Shown piece by piece: positions 26,296 through 33,447 of a DNA stretch of 64,000 nucleotides. Where the stretch lies: assembly GCF_020521235.1 (NCBI RefSeq), contig NZ_BLAY01000009.1, forward strand, positions 1-64,000, given 5' to 3'. The position numbers and the translations under genes are program-made. The first letter of the stretch is position 1; each line of letters begins with the position of its first letter. Source of the stretch: Microseira wollei NIES-4236. Lineage in GTDB: Bacteria; Cyanobacteriota; Cyanobacteriia; Cyanobacteriales; Aerosakkonemataceae. The notes beneath the pieces were generated by a model. It ran no database searches. It saw only the letters and a program-made list of their open reading frames with translations, and was not told the DNA's origin.

Positions 26296-26533
26296 CAGAA
26301 TTATCCTCCACAAAAATCATTTGTTTTTAGATTATTGGGTTCACATCACCCATCTGTCTTTAATTTTACTTGGGATAAGAAAAGATGCACCCCCCCTGTA
26401 AAGCTTATTTGTGAACCCAAATGAACTAAAAAAGTCCAAATGTGTTGTTCGAGATTAAACATTTAACTGCCTCCTCCCATTACCATAATCGGTTATTTAC
26501 CATATATTTTCAAGTTATTTATTGCTATAAAAT

Positions 26534-26547
26534 GGACATAAATCAAG
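26534..26547. promoter_or_regulatory. half motif GGACATAA upstream of precursor C
   Basis: GGACATAAATCAAG keeps only the left arm. It pairs with a full site 108 bp further on. Confidence 0.4.
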
Positions 26548-26641
26548 CAATTATGAGTTATTTTTGCATTAAATTAAGTCTTTTTTGAAGACAATCACAA
26601 CCTTGTGTTAGAACAGTTACATCTCCAAAGTATCAAAAATA

Positions 26642-26655
26642 AAACATATATGTCC
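26642..26655. promoter_or_regulatory. ACAT-N2-ATGT motif upstream of precursor C
   Basis: AAACATATATGTCC contains the perfect palindrome ACATATATGT, about 347 bp upstream of precursor C and 125 bp past the end of the small protein at 26781. Confidence 0.5.
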
Positions 26656-26693
26656 TGTTTGATTTTTGAACCCTGCTTTTAAATTAAAATAAC

Positions 26694-26723
26694 AAAAATC
26701 AACCCAATAAAAACATTGGGTTG
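26694..26723 (-). terminator. intrinsic terminator of the Nif11/radical SAM cassette 1
   Basis: On the minus strand CAACCCAATGTTTTTATTGG plus GTTG forms a 9-bp stem, followed by ATTTTTG. It lies 58 nt after the small-protein gene. Confidence 0.8.
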
Positions 26724-26780
26724 AAACCAAATAAGTATTAAACCTCAAATCAAATCACGCTTATATGGAGCTAATCAGCA

Positions 26781-27002
26781 TTAACTTTTCAACACACCTA
26801 CTTCCCTCTCGATTCTGTCTAAAGCCTTCTTTGCTCTAAAAACCACTCTCAAAAAAGCCACTTGACTGCCCCAAGCCGAACGAGGCAAAAGCGGAGTTAG
26901 AGAGTTCACCTCAGCCTGAGAGTTATCCATTGATGACTCTAAACTACCATTCCTCTGATCAGAAACAGTCGTATCTTCTAGTGAAATAGAATCAGCGTAC
27001 AT
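26781..27002 (-). CDS. small conserved accessory protein of radical SAM cassette 1 (PlpY-like by position)
   Basis: A 73-residue protein from the ATG at 27002; a longer frame to 27038 would overlap the radical SAM gene. The variable acidic N-terminus is followed by the conserved segment PLLPRSAWGSQVAFLRVVF and RAKKALDRIE. The same segment (LLPRSAWHSQVAYLRALF) is found in the 59-residue ORF at 34721, which also directly follows a radical SAM gene. I know no domain for it. In Plp-type splicease pathways a small protein (PlpY) is required with the radical SAM enzyme, and this gene occupies that position. Whether it binds the leader is unknown. Confidence 0.75.
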   Translation of the reverse strand: MYADSISLEDTTVSDQRNGSLESSMDNSQAEVNSLTPLLPRSAWGSQVAFLRVVFRAKKALDRIEREVGVLKS

Positions 27003-27021
27003 AGTATTCACCTTGCAGTTA

Positions 27022-28284
27022 TTAAACCCTTGCACCAAGCAATAATGCTACTTCTGTTTCCTCTGCCCAACCTTCTAGCCATTGAATGCGATCGCTCTTA
27101 AAATGCAGCGGATCGTTTTCCGGTAAAGGAGCATCAATTGGTTCCTCAATCAAAGCAAACTCTCCATTATCAAACGGTTTCCCATCCGCTCGCCGCTGAA
27201 GAACCACTCTCTCTCTAATACCACACTTTTCTTGAGTAAGGGCGCGGTGATGACAGTAAGGATTATTCCCTCTCCTATCAAAGAATACATGAGCCGTCCA
27301 ACTGCAACCCCCGCGACACAGTTCGGCAAATTCGCAAGTCTTACAAAAACCCCACAAATGTTCGGTTCCTTTAGGAGTTCCAGCCCCCAAATTAAACCGC
27401 AATTCCTCTGTTTCTTCAATAATTGTCCGCAGTGAATAGTCTCGAATATTGCCCCCGGTGTAAACAGAAGTTGGCAGTGAGGGACAACCTTTAATTGCAC
27501 CATCCGCTTCTATTCCCAAAGCAGAAAGTCCAGCACTACATCCCTGCCAAAACGACCAAGCATCGCCTCCTCGCAACAGTCGCTCATAAGGGCCATAATA
27601 ACCGATATTATTCCCTGGCTGAACCCGTACACCTTCTCGCTTCGCCCTTTCAGCAACACGAGCAATCATTGGATACACATCCAGTAATTCATAAGGTTGT
27701 AAAAGAATGTCGCTATTATCTGCTGCATTCCCCATCGGCACAGTTAATTGAATTTGCCAAGCAAAGATTCCGGCATCGCGAATATGCTCGTAAATCCGGG
27801 GGAATTCCGGTGCAGAAAGGCGATTGATTTGAGTATTGCAACCGAAGGGAATACCCGCTTCTTTAAGGTGGCTCATGGTTTTAAAAGCCCATTGCCAGGA
27901 ACCTTTTTTACCACGCAGTCTGTCATGAGTTGCTTCCAAACCATCAACCGAAACAGAAACTACTTGAATTCCAGCTTCTTTCATCCGGCGTGCTGTATCT
28001 AGATTAATACCAAAACCGCCAGTTGTCATCCCACAAACCATCCCAGCTTGGGTAATTGCTTTGGCAATTTCTAACCAATCAGGACGGAGAAAAGCCTCAC
28101 CCCCAATTAGAGTTACTTCTTTTATTCCGACTTCCGCTAGCTGTCTGACAAGATTAAGAGCTTCTTCAGTAGAAAGTTCTTTCTCCCGCGCATTACCTGC
28201 ACGAGAACCGCAATGTTGACAGGCGAGATTGCACTTAAGAGTTATTTCCCAAACTGCATAACTAATTCTGCGATATGTCATCAA
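27022..28284 (-). CDS. radical SAM/SPASM peptide maturase 1 (Nif11-associated, splicease-like)
   Basis: A 420-residue protein. The N-terminal radical SAM motif CNLACQHC (Cys18, 22, 25) coordinates the SAM-binding 4Fe-4S cluster, with LIGGEAFLRPDW and SVSVDGLEATHDRLRG following. The C-terminal SPASM-type Cys-rich region (CKTCEFAELCRGGCSW ... NPYCHH) should hold auxiliary clusters. It is about 80 percent identical by eye to the enzyme at 33448. It sits 113 bp after a Nif11-type precursor and immediately before the small protein, the order known for Plp-type enzymes that excise tyramine at X-Tyr-Gly. The precursor core has Ile-Tyr-Gly. Either of two adjacent ATGs (28284, 28281) can be the start; GAGGGG precedes both. 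Confidence 0.9.
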   Translation of the reverse strand: MMTYRRISYAVWEITLKCNLACQHCGSRAGNAREKELSTEEALNLVRQLAEVGIKEVTLIGGEAFLRPDWLEIAKAITQAGMVCGMTTGGFGINLDTARRMKEAGIQVVSVSVDGLEATHDRLRGKKGSWQWAFKTMSHLKEAGIPFGCNTQINRLSAPEFPRIYEHIRDAGIFAWQIQLTVPMGNAADNSDILLQPYELLDVYPMIARVAERAKREGVRVQPGNNIGYYGPYERLLRGGDAWSFWQGCSAGLSALGIEADGAIKGCPSLPTSVYTGGNIRDYSLRTIIEETEELRFNLGAGTPKGTEHLWGFCKTCEFAELCRGGCSWTAHVFFDRRGNNPYCHHRALTQEKCGIRERVVLQRRADGKPFDNGEFALIEEPIDAPLPENDPLHFKSDRIQWLEGWAEETEVALLLGARV

Positions 28285-28397
28285 AATCCCCTCAAATAAG
28301 TTATCTAGAAAAGGGGGAACCCATCTCCCCCTGAAATCTGGGCTTATGCCTCAAATTTGCTTAACTATTCATAAAAATTTTGGCGATAGGGCGAGGA

Positions 28398-28700
28398 CTA
28401 CCATGGTAGAGTCACTCCTCCATAGATTAGGTAGGAATCTTTTGGACTAAATAAAAAACTCGCTCCACCAAAAACAACTTCCAGTTCTTTTTCATCTAAT
28501 TCCCTGAGTTCGCCATCAGCCGCATCTGACTCTAACAACTGGGCGGTATATTCTTCAAACTCCTCTGGGGTGAAATCGTAGCCAGCAGCTTTGACGATTT
28601 GGCTACATTCATCCTTGCTATTAACCTGCTGAATTCGAGAGCGTAACGCTTCATCAGTAGACAGCCTTTTGTAGAAAGCTTCAACATTTGCTAGAGACAT
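28398..28700 (-). CDS. Nif11-type leader precursor peptide 1 with IYG core motif
   Basis: A 100-residue precursor. Residues 1-60 are a Nif11-like leader (MSLANVEAFYKRLSTDEALR, CSQIVKAAGYDFTPEEFEEY), and ELDEKELEVVFGG ends in Gly78-Gly79. The 21-residue core starts ASFLFSPKDSY and ends LIYGGVTLPW. Ile92-Tyr93-Gly94 is the candidate X-Tyr-Gly site for radical SAM backbone splicing; if spliced, a keto-beta-amino acid would remain. AAGGAG precedes the ATG. The promoter region duplicates that of the kinase gene. It could instead receive another radical SAM modification such as a crosslink or epimerisation. Confidence 0.88.
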   Translation of the reverse strand: MSLANVEAFYKRLSTDEALRSRIQQVNSKDECSQIVKAAGYDFTPEEFEEYTAQLLESDAADGELRELDEKELEVVFGGASFLFSPKDSYLIYGGVTLPW

Positions 28701-28814
28701 AGTTGGCTCCTTTTCAGTTCTTTAGACTCAAACAATAAGCGTCATAATTGCCTATTATCTATACAATCATAAGGTATTTACCCAACTTGACAAAATTTTG
28801 AGGAGAAACAAATC

Positions 28815-28830
28815 AAACATTTATGTCCCC
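28815..28830. promoter_or_regulatory. ACAT-N2-ATGT motif upstream of Nif11 precursor 1 (proximal)
   Basis: AAACATTTATGTCCCC, 115 bp upstream of the precursor start. Confidence 0.6.
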
Positions 28831-28913
28831 AAAAATCCAGTCAGAGGGAAGCCAGAAATCACAAAAACCTTCATTTCTCGTAACCTTACACTGAAAACTT
28901 TGGGCAATAACTC

Positions 28914-28928
28914 AAACATTTATGTCCC
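28914..28928. promoter_or_regulatory. ACAT-N2-ATGT motif upstream of Nif11 precursor 1 (distal)
   Basis: AAACATTTATGTCCC, exactly 99 bp from the proximal site, as at the kinase gene. Confidence 0.6.
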
Positions 28929-29212
28929 AAATATCTGACCAACTGGTACGCTTGCTGCATTGCTCCCACAAGATGTAACAGATGCGATCGCCTTGCACCT
29001 ACCTCACCAAATTGCGTTGATTCCGTCTGCGCCTTGCTGTTTACAACCTTGCCAACTCTATTTGGCCAGCTAGAGAATATTTTGTCGATTCAAACGAGCG
29101 ATCGCAACGGGAGTTGCTGTTGGGAAGGCGTCGGATTTTAAAATCAGATATTCATGAAGTAGAAACCGGATTTATTGAAGAAACCCGGTTTCTACTTTGT
29201 ATAGGTCAGCTT

Positions 29213-29371
29213 ATGAAGTCAATTTTTAAAGTGCTAAGCTTTCTGGGTGAAGTCGTCTGCGTTTACGCGCTTTACGATGAGGGCGAAATGGGAGGCGATC
29301 TCCGCTTCCTGCAAGCAACCCGACTGTACGGCGATCTCGAAGCATCGACAGCGGTTAGGATGCAGAGTTAA
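29213..29371 (+). CDS. possible 52-aa ORF of unknown function
   Basis: ATG at 29213 opens MKSIFKVLSFLGEVVCVYAL and ends RMQS. It begins just after dispersed repeat copy 2. There is no clear ribosome site and no family I recognise. A terminator-like T-run (GGCGGGTTTTTT) follows at about 29400. It may be a chance frame or a fragment of a lost gene. The remaining 140 bp to the HTH gene shows nothing else. Confidence 0.25.
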   Translation: MKSIFKVLSFLGEVVCVYALYDEGEMGGDLRFLQATRLYGDLEASTAVRMQS

Positions 29372-29513
29372 TGAAATCTGCCAAAATGGCAACATCTAGG
29401 CGGGTTTTTTATTTATATTTTTTGATGAGAGACTGCATATTTCTCTCACTCTATCCCAATCTTAGATTAGATGTATTAGCTCTGAATTAGCACTCTAAAA
29501 ACTTTCAATAAAT

Positions 29514-30113
29514 ATGTCTCCCAATCAATTATTCACCGCTCCGAATAATTTATCCCGTCCTTTAGGTCAATATTTAACTCCTTTTCAGCGCAAATTGCTG
29601 GAAAAGAGTCTGCATGAAAATTTACCTGAGTTATACCGTCAGCGCGTCGAGATTATGTTGTTAGCTGATATGGGAAAATCGCAAGCAGAAATTTGTCAAC
29701 TTCTGGGATGCTCTCCGGCAACTGCCAGTCGTTGGATCTTACTAGCTCAAAGTGGCATGGCACACGAATGGCAAAAACGTCGGCGTGGTCGTCCTCAAAA
29801 AGTCAACGAGCAATATTTGGAACGTTTAAAAGAATTGGTCAGTCACAGTCCCCGTGACTTTGGTTATGCTTTTGAGCGCTGGACGGGAGGCTGGTTAAGC
29901 AAGCAGTTGGAAAAAGAATGTGGCTTAAAACTGAGCGGACAGCACATTAATCGTCTCCTCAAGCAGATTTTTCCTCAATCGAATAATCTAGCGCAAAACG
30001 AAATCAATATTCCCTCAAATTCTCGTATCATTATTCGCGATCTGTCCTTGCCTAACTCGGTAAACTCTCCCGGATCGCTGTTTATTGGCGCTCAAACCGA
30101 TTGTGACCGCTAA
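29514..30113 (+). CDS. HTH protein (second copy), C-terminus fused to rearrangement junction
   Basis: A 199-residue paralogue of the HTH protein at 13050: YRQRVEIMLLADMGKSQAEI, LGCSPATASRWILLA, RPQKVNEQYLERLKELV and PRDFGYAFERWTGGWLSKQL. The match covers about 165 residues. The C-terminus (ends GAQTDCDR) reads out of frame across a piece of a PPIase gene, so the natural end is lost. No transporter follows. The DNA-binding part is intact and might still act on the same sites as the paralogue. Interpretation: leftover first gene of a deleted second export operon. Confidence 0.75.
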   Translation: MSPNQLFTAPNNLSRPLGQYLTPFQRKLLEKSLHENLPELYRQRVEIMLLADMGKSQAEICQLLGCSPATASRWILLAQSGMAHEWQKRRRGRPQKVNEQYLERLKELVSHSPRDFGYAFERWTGGWLSKQLEKECGLKLSGQHINRLLKQIFPQSNNLAQNEINIPSNSRIIIRDLSLPNSVNSPGSLFIGAQTDCDR

Positions 30114-30153
30114 GGGAGTCCACCTGATATTAGTTGAGGAGATTGTGCTATCA
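30094..30153 (+). pseudogene. remnant of a parvulin-type PPIase gene
   Basis: In one frame it reads KPIVTAKGVHLILVEEIVLS, matching the C-terminal part of both PPIase copies (KPIVTARGLHLILVEELIQ at 18633-19367). It is joined directly to the HTH gene, consistent with deletion of the transporter, adaptor and most of the PPIase gene. Confidence 0.8.
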
Positions 30154-30174
30154 ACCAAACAGTGGACAAAACTC

Positions 30175-30377
30175 GACAACTAGCACATCCACTTGACAGA
30201 TAGCCAGCTTAAGCGAAAGCTACGTTTTGAAGGTCATGACACCTACAAGTGCTTTCCAGCTTGTAGCCCTGTCGTCAATCATTAAACATCTGTATTTGGT
30301 TAAGGAAGTGTGATTGACAAAACACAAGCCCTCAAAACATTGGCGAGGAAAACATTACCCCTTTTGGGAGGACATTT
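30175..30377 (+). ncRNA. candidate omega RNA of IscB 1
   Basis: Known IscB loci encode their guide (omega) RNA directly upstream of iscB. This 200-bp noncoding segment contains the hairpins AGCTTAAGCGAAAGCT and CTACAAG...CTTGTAG, separated by GGTCATGACAC. The region upstream of iscB 2 (minus strand, 59867-60070) has matching elements in the same order: GGTTCTCGAAACC, GCTCATGAAACCTACA and CCAGTTTGTAG. Stem bases differ but pairing is kept. The exact ends are unknown; the guide would be at the 5' end. Confidence 0.6.
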
Positions 30378-31682
30378 ATGTCTAATTTTGTATTTGTTCT
30401 AGATACCAACTTGCAACCGCTTGACCCAGTACCACCAGGACACGCAAGGCGATTGTTAAACCAAGGAAAAGCAGCTATCTATCGGCGTTACCCAATGACA
30501 ATCATCTTAAAGTACGCAGTTCCTTGCCCCAAAACACAGCCGCATCAATTAAAAATTGATCCGGGTTCTAAGGTTACCGGGTTAGCGATCGTGCAGCGCG
30601 ACAAAGTTGTCTGGGGTGCCCAGTTAACCCACAGGGGACAGCAAATTAAGAAGGATTTAGAATCGCGTCGCGCGATTCGCCGCAACCGCAGAAAGCGTAA
30701 AACCAGGTATCGCAAGCCACGGTTTTTAAACCGTACTCGCAAGTCGGGGTGGCTGCCACCCAGCCTGCAATCATTAGTAGAAAATATTCTGACTTGGGTT
30801 AACCGCCTACGCCGATATGTTCCGATCGCTGGCATATCTCAGGAGTTGATCAAATTCGATACACAAAAAATACAAAATCCTGAAATATCGGGCATTGAGT
30901 ATCAACAAGGAGAACTTGCAGGCTACGAGATTAGAGAATATTTGCTCCAGAAATGGGGCAGGAAATGCGCTTATTGCGGCGCTCAAAATGTACCCCTTGA
31001 AGTTGAGCATATTCAACCAAAATCTAGAGGGGGAAGCTGGCGCGTTTCCAATTTGACTGTTGCTTGTAATCAGTGCAATCAAGCAAAGGGAAACAAGGAT
31101 ATTAAAGACTTCTTGGCGCAGCAGCCAGATGTGTTAAGTCGTATCACCAAACAAGCCAAACAATCATTGAAGGATGCAGCCGCAGTAAATGCTACTCGCT
31201 TCGCGCTATTCAACAGATTAAAAGAGACATCTCTACCTGTTGAAACCGGGACGGGCGGCAGAACCAAATACAATCGCACTGTGTTGGGATTGCCTAAAAC
31301 CCATTGGTTAGATGCTGCCTGCGTCGGAGTAGTAGAAAGCTTGCAAATCTTGACCGAAAATCCTTTGTTAATTACCGCTAAGGGCTGGGGTAATCGTCAA
31401 ATGTGTACGCCCAATAAATACGGCTTTCCGACCAAGCATAGGACGCGGCGCAAGACATTTTTTGGCTTTCAAACCGGCGATATGGTGCAAGCAACTCTGC
31501 CTACGGGAAAGTTTGCAGGTACTCATGTCGGTAGGCTAGTAGTCAGAGAAAGTGGAGTTTTTGAGATGATTTCAGCCATAGGAAAGGTTAGCCCAGTGCG
31601 CCACAAATACTGCAAAGCAATTCATCGCAACGATGGTTACATGTATGCATTTTCCACTTTTGTCCAGTTTTTCGGCGATTAG
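30378..31682 (+). CDS. iscB: IscB RNA-guided nuclease (Cas9 ancestor family)
   Basis: A 434-residue protein. N-terminal PLMP-like domain (FVLDTNLQPLDPVPPGHARR), RuvC-I with Asp61 (LKIDPGSKVTGLAIV), Arg-rich bridge helix (about 97-120, RRAIRRNRRKRKTRYRKPRF), RuvC-II Glu156 (ISQELIKF), HNH domain with zinc Cys pairs (CAYC at 197-200, CNQC at 230-233) and catalytic His211 (EVEHIQP), RuvC-III (HWLDAACVG, Asp312), and a C-terminal TAM-recognition region. All active-site residues expected for DNA cleavage are present. GGGAGG precedes the ATG. No TnpA or Cas1/2 is next to it. It is probably part of an IS200/IS605-like element, but its ends are not obvious. Confidence 0.93.
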   Translation: MSNFVFVLDTNLQPLDPVPPGHARRLLNQGKAAIYRRYPMTIILKYAVPCPKTQPHQLKIDPGSKVTGLAIVQRDKVVWGAQLTHRGQQIKKDLESRRAIRRNRRKRKTRYRKPRFLNRTRKSGWLPPSLQSLVENILTWVNRLRRYVPIAGISQELIKFDTQKIQNPEISGIEYQQGELAGYEIREYLLQKWGRKCAYCGAQNVPLEVEHIQPKSRGGSWRVSNLTVACNQCNQAKGNKDIKDFLAQQPDVLSRITKQAKQSLKDAAAVNATRFALFNRLKETSLPVETGTGGRTKYNRTVLGLPKTHWLDAACVGVVESLQILTENPLLITAKGWGNRQMCTPNKYGFPTKHRTRRKTFFGFQTGDMVQATLPTGKFAGTHVGRLVVRESGVFEMISAIGKVSPVRHKYCKAIHRNDGYMYAFSTFVQFFGD

Positions 31683-31736
31683 ATGTGACGCGATCGCATT
31701 TAGATGAGTCTCTCAGGAAGCAGATTCTCTCTGACT

Positions 31737-31854
31737 TATAGCGGATTGCAGGCGCATGAGGTACACCTGAGAATGCAATAGCGGCAGCATTAATGCTGCC
31801 GCTATACAAACGAGAGCCAAAATGCTGTACTTCACTCGCTGGCAATCCGCTGTA
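31737..31854. mobile_element. palindromic MITE-like element, GCAGCATTAATGCTGC family
   Basis: TATAGCGGATTGCA at one end and GGCAATCCGCTGTA at the other, with central GCGGCAGCATTAATGCTGCC. About 118 bp, noncoding. Confidence 0.85.
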
Positions 31855-31963
31855 TTTGCACTTTGGCTGAAGCAGCAAGTGCAGCAGGTTAAGTTAACAA
31901 TGGTGGATAAAGAGATGTCTGCCGTCGCGTAGAGAGAGTTTGGTTTAAAGAAGCTGGTATTAA

Positions 31964-32002
31964 CCCCTAAAGTCGCGTTGGTGATTTTAGGGGGATTTTT
32001 TT
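31964..32002 (+). terminator. terminator-like hairpin
   Basis: CCCCTAAA and TTTAGGGG enclose a 14-nt loop and are followed by GATTTTTTT. It lies between iscB and precursor D. The DNA around it (31855-32227) shows no ORF I can support. Confidence 0.55.
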
Positions 32003-32227
32003 GGGTAAGTTTTGAATGCAAATAGTTCATCAATATTCAAAAACTATCCATTCACATTTAGTTTAATACAAATTTTGTTAAAAAATAGCCGGAAAATCTT
32101 TTTTTGCAGGTTTGTAATACTGAAATTAATTAGTCTATATAGGTTCAAAAATAAGCCTTACAGGGGCTTGCTATCTACTTTTATGCCAAGTAACGTTAAA
32201 GATAGATGGGTAATGTAAACCCAATCT

Positions 32228-32241
32228 AAACATAATTGTTT
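32228..32241. promoter_or_regulatory. ACAT-like motif directly before precursor D
   Basis: AAACATAATTGTTT shares ACATAATTGTTT with the sites upstream of precursors A and B. It is only 25 bp before the start codon. Confidence 0.4.
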
Positions 32242-32266
32242 TTCTTGAATTAGGAGGACATTTCCG

Positions 32267-32533
32267 ATGGCTAAAATCCAAGTCGTTGATTTACACCCTA
32301 GCGATTCAAAAAATTTAAATAATTCAAGTTACTTAACAGATCAGGAACTTGATTTAATTAAAGGTGGTCTTCAACTGACACCACTTACTCCAGTTTCAGC
32401 AGCAATAAGAACTTTCCCTGGATTGGGTTATATTGTTGGTGCTTTTACAGCAGGATATAAAGCTGGCGAATGGCTTAACGAAAATACTCCTATTCAAAGC
32501 TGGATCTCGGAACGGCTTACGAATGGGCGGTGA
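32267..32533 (+). CDS. double-glycine bacteriocin-like precursor D
   Basis: An 88-residue peptide with a leader ending LTDQELDLIKGG (Gly33-Gly34), a good C39 cleavage consensus. The 54-residue core contains PGLGYIVGAFTAGYKAGEWL (a Gly-rich amphipathic stretch) and a polar Trp-containing tail (SWISERLTNGR). This is typical of small exported class II bacteriocins. The leader opening MAKIQVVDL is related to the other precursors. GGAGG lies 9 nt before the ATG. It has no close homologue in the window and no recognisable immunity partner, and it precedes cassette 2 by 150 bp. Confidence 0.83.
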   Translation: MAKIQVVDLHPSDSKNLNNSSYLTDQELDLIKGGLQLTPLTPVSAAIRTFPGLGYIVGAFTAGYKAGEWLNENTPIQSWISERLTNGR

Positions 32534-32683
32534 GTGGGCCTTAATAATTGGAGTGCCTTCTAGCGATCGCCTGACTGTTTTACATCATTGATTAAGCGAT
32601 CGCCCAATCAATCCTTTTAAATCGCCCAGCTACTCAAAATCAAACCTAGTAGAAAAACCAAACCTTGAACAAGGAGAATCATC

Positions 32684-33052
32684 ATGTCTTTAGCCAATGT
32701 CAAAGCTTTCTACGAAAGACTAGCCACTGATGAAAACTTCCGGCTGCAAATTCAGGAAGTTCATAGTAAAGAAAAATGCAGCCAAATTGTCAAAGAAGCT
32801 GGCTATGATTTTAGCCAGGAAGAATTGGAAGAGTATACTGCAAATTTATTAGAATCCAACCATCCTAAAGATGGAATGATAGAGCTTGACGAAAAGGAAA
32901 TGGAAGCTGTATTTGGTGGAGCTATTCGCTACTTTGAGCCTTTGAATCGTTTAGGTCAGATCTATGGTAGTCCAATACCTGATAGCGATTTCTGGAACGA
33001 AACCATCTTCATATCAGAGTCGTTTGTAAATTACGTGGCTGCAACTCGCTGA
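32684..33052 (+). CDS. Nif11-type leader precursor peptide 2 with IYG core motif
   Basis: A 122-residue precursor. Its leader is homologous to precursor 1 (MSLANVKAFYERLATDENFR, ending ELDEKEMEAVFGG with Gly78-Gly79). The 43-residue core begins AIRYFEPLNRLGQIYGSPIP and includes Ile93-Tyr94-Gly95, the candidate X-Tyr-Gly splice site, and an aromatic tail. AAGGAG precedes the ATG. Unlike cassette 1, a transposase remnant separates it from the radical SAM gene at 33448. Expected product: a peptide excised after Gly-Gly and carrying one backbone modification at Tyr94 (inference). Confidence 0.87.
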   Translation: MSLANVKAFYERLATDENFRLQIQEVHSKEKCSQIVKEAGYDFSQEELEEYTANLLESNHPKDGMIELDEKEMEAVFGGAIRYFEPLNRLGQIYGSPIPDSDFWNETIFISESFVNYVAATR

Positions 33053-33053
33053 A

Positions 33054-33344
33054 GGAATTCACAAGGTATTTATCCCTTCCCACTCCCCAGAATTACAACC
33101 AGCCCTTGGTTTGTGGCCTCTAATCAATGAACTCATTGCCAATCGCTCATTCAAGTCTTTGGATGAACTAGAGGAATTGTTATTTCATCGCTGTCGTAAC
33201 TTGCACAACGAGGCAAAACTTGATCTCCCATTTAACTTTCTTTCATTGGTGGTCAAAAACTATTCCTGCTACTGGTTGCGTTCGCGCCAGCGTTGGGAGG
33301 CATATCGCACACCCACTATACAAGTCCGGTGCAACCGGACTTGA
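33054..33344 (+). pseudogene. IS630-family transposase C-terminal remnant
   Basis: The frame reads HSPELQPA then LWPLINELIANRSFKSLDEL and EELLFHRCRNL, which matches the end of IS630 DDE transposases (SPELNPAERLWPxxN...). The N-terminal and catalytic parts are missing and the tail is degenerate. It lies between the Nif11 precursor and its radical SAM gene. A perfect hairpin AAGTCCGGT-GCA-ACCGGACTT (33322-33342) closes it. Confidence 0.8.
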
Positions 33345-33447
33345 TATCATTCATATCTAGGGAAAAACGCAGATAGGTTTACTCTTTATGTAAACCACTG
33401 CAATCTTTCTATTTCTATCTTTAAGCCACTGCAATGAGGGAATATCT

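Larger units (their letters stand above)
28753..29203. repeat. several-hundred-bp dispersed direct repeat, copy 2
   Basis: Nearly identical to 24680-25139 and in the same orientation. Copies 1 and 2 flank the whole cassette of precursor C, small protein, radical SAM 1 and Nif11 precursor 1, about 4.06 kb apart, as expected for a composite unit or a recombination substrate. Confidence 0.85.

Noticed and set aside
30545..31279. Minus ORFs inside iscB
   Set aside because: Antisense frames of a well-supported nuclease gene.
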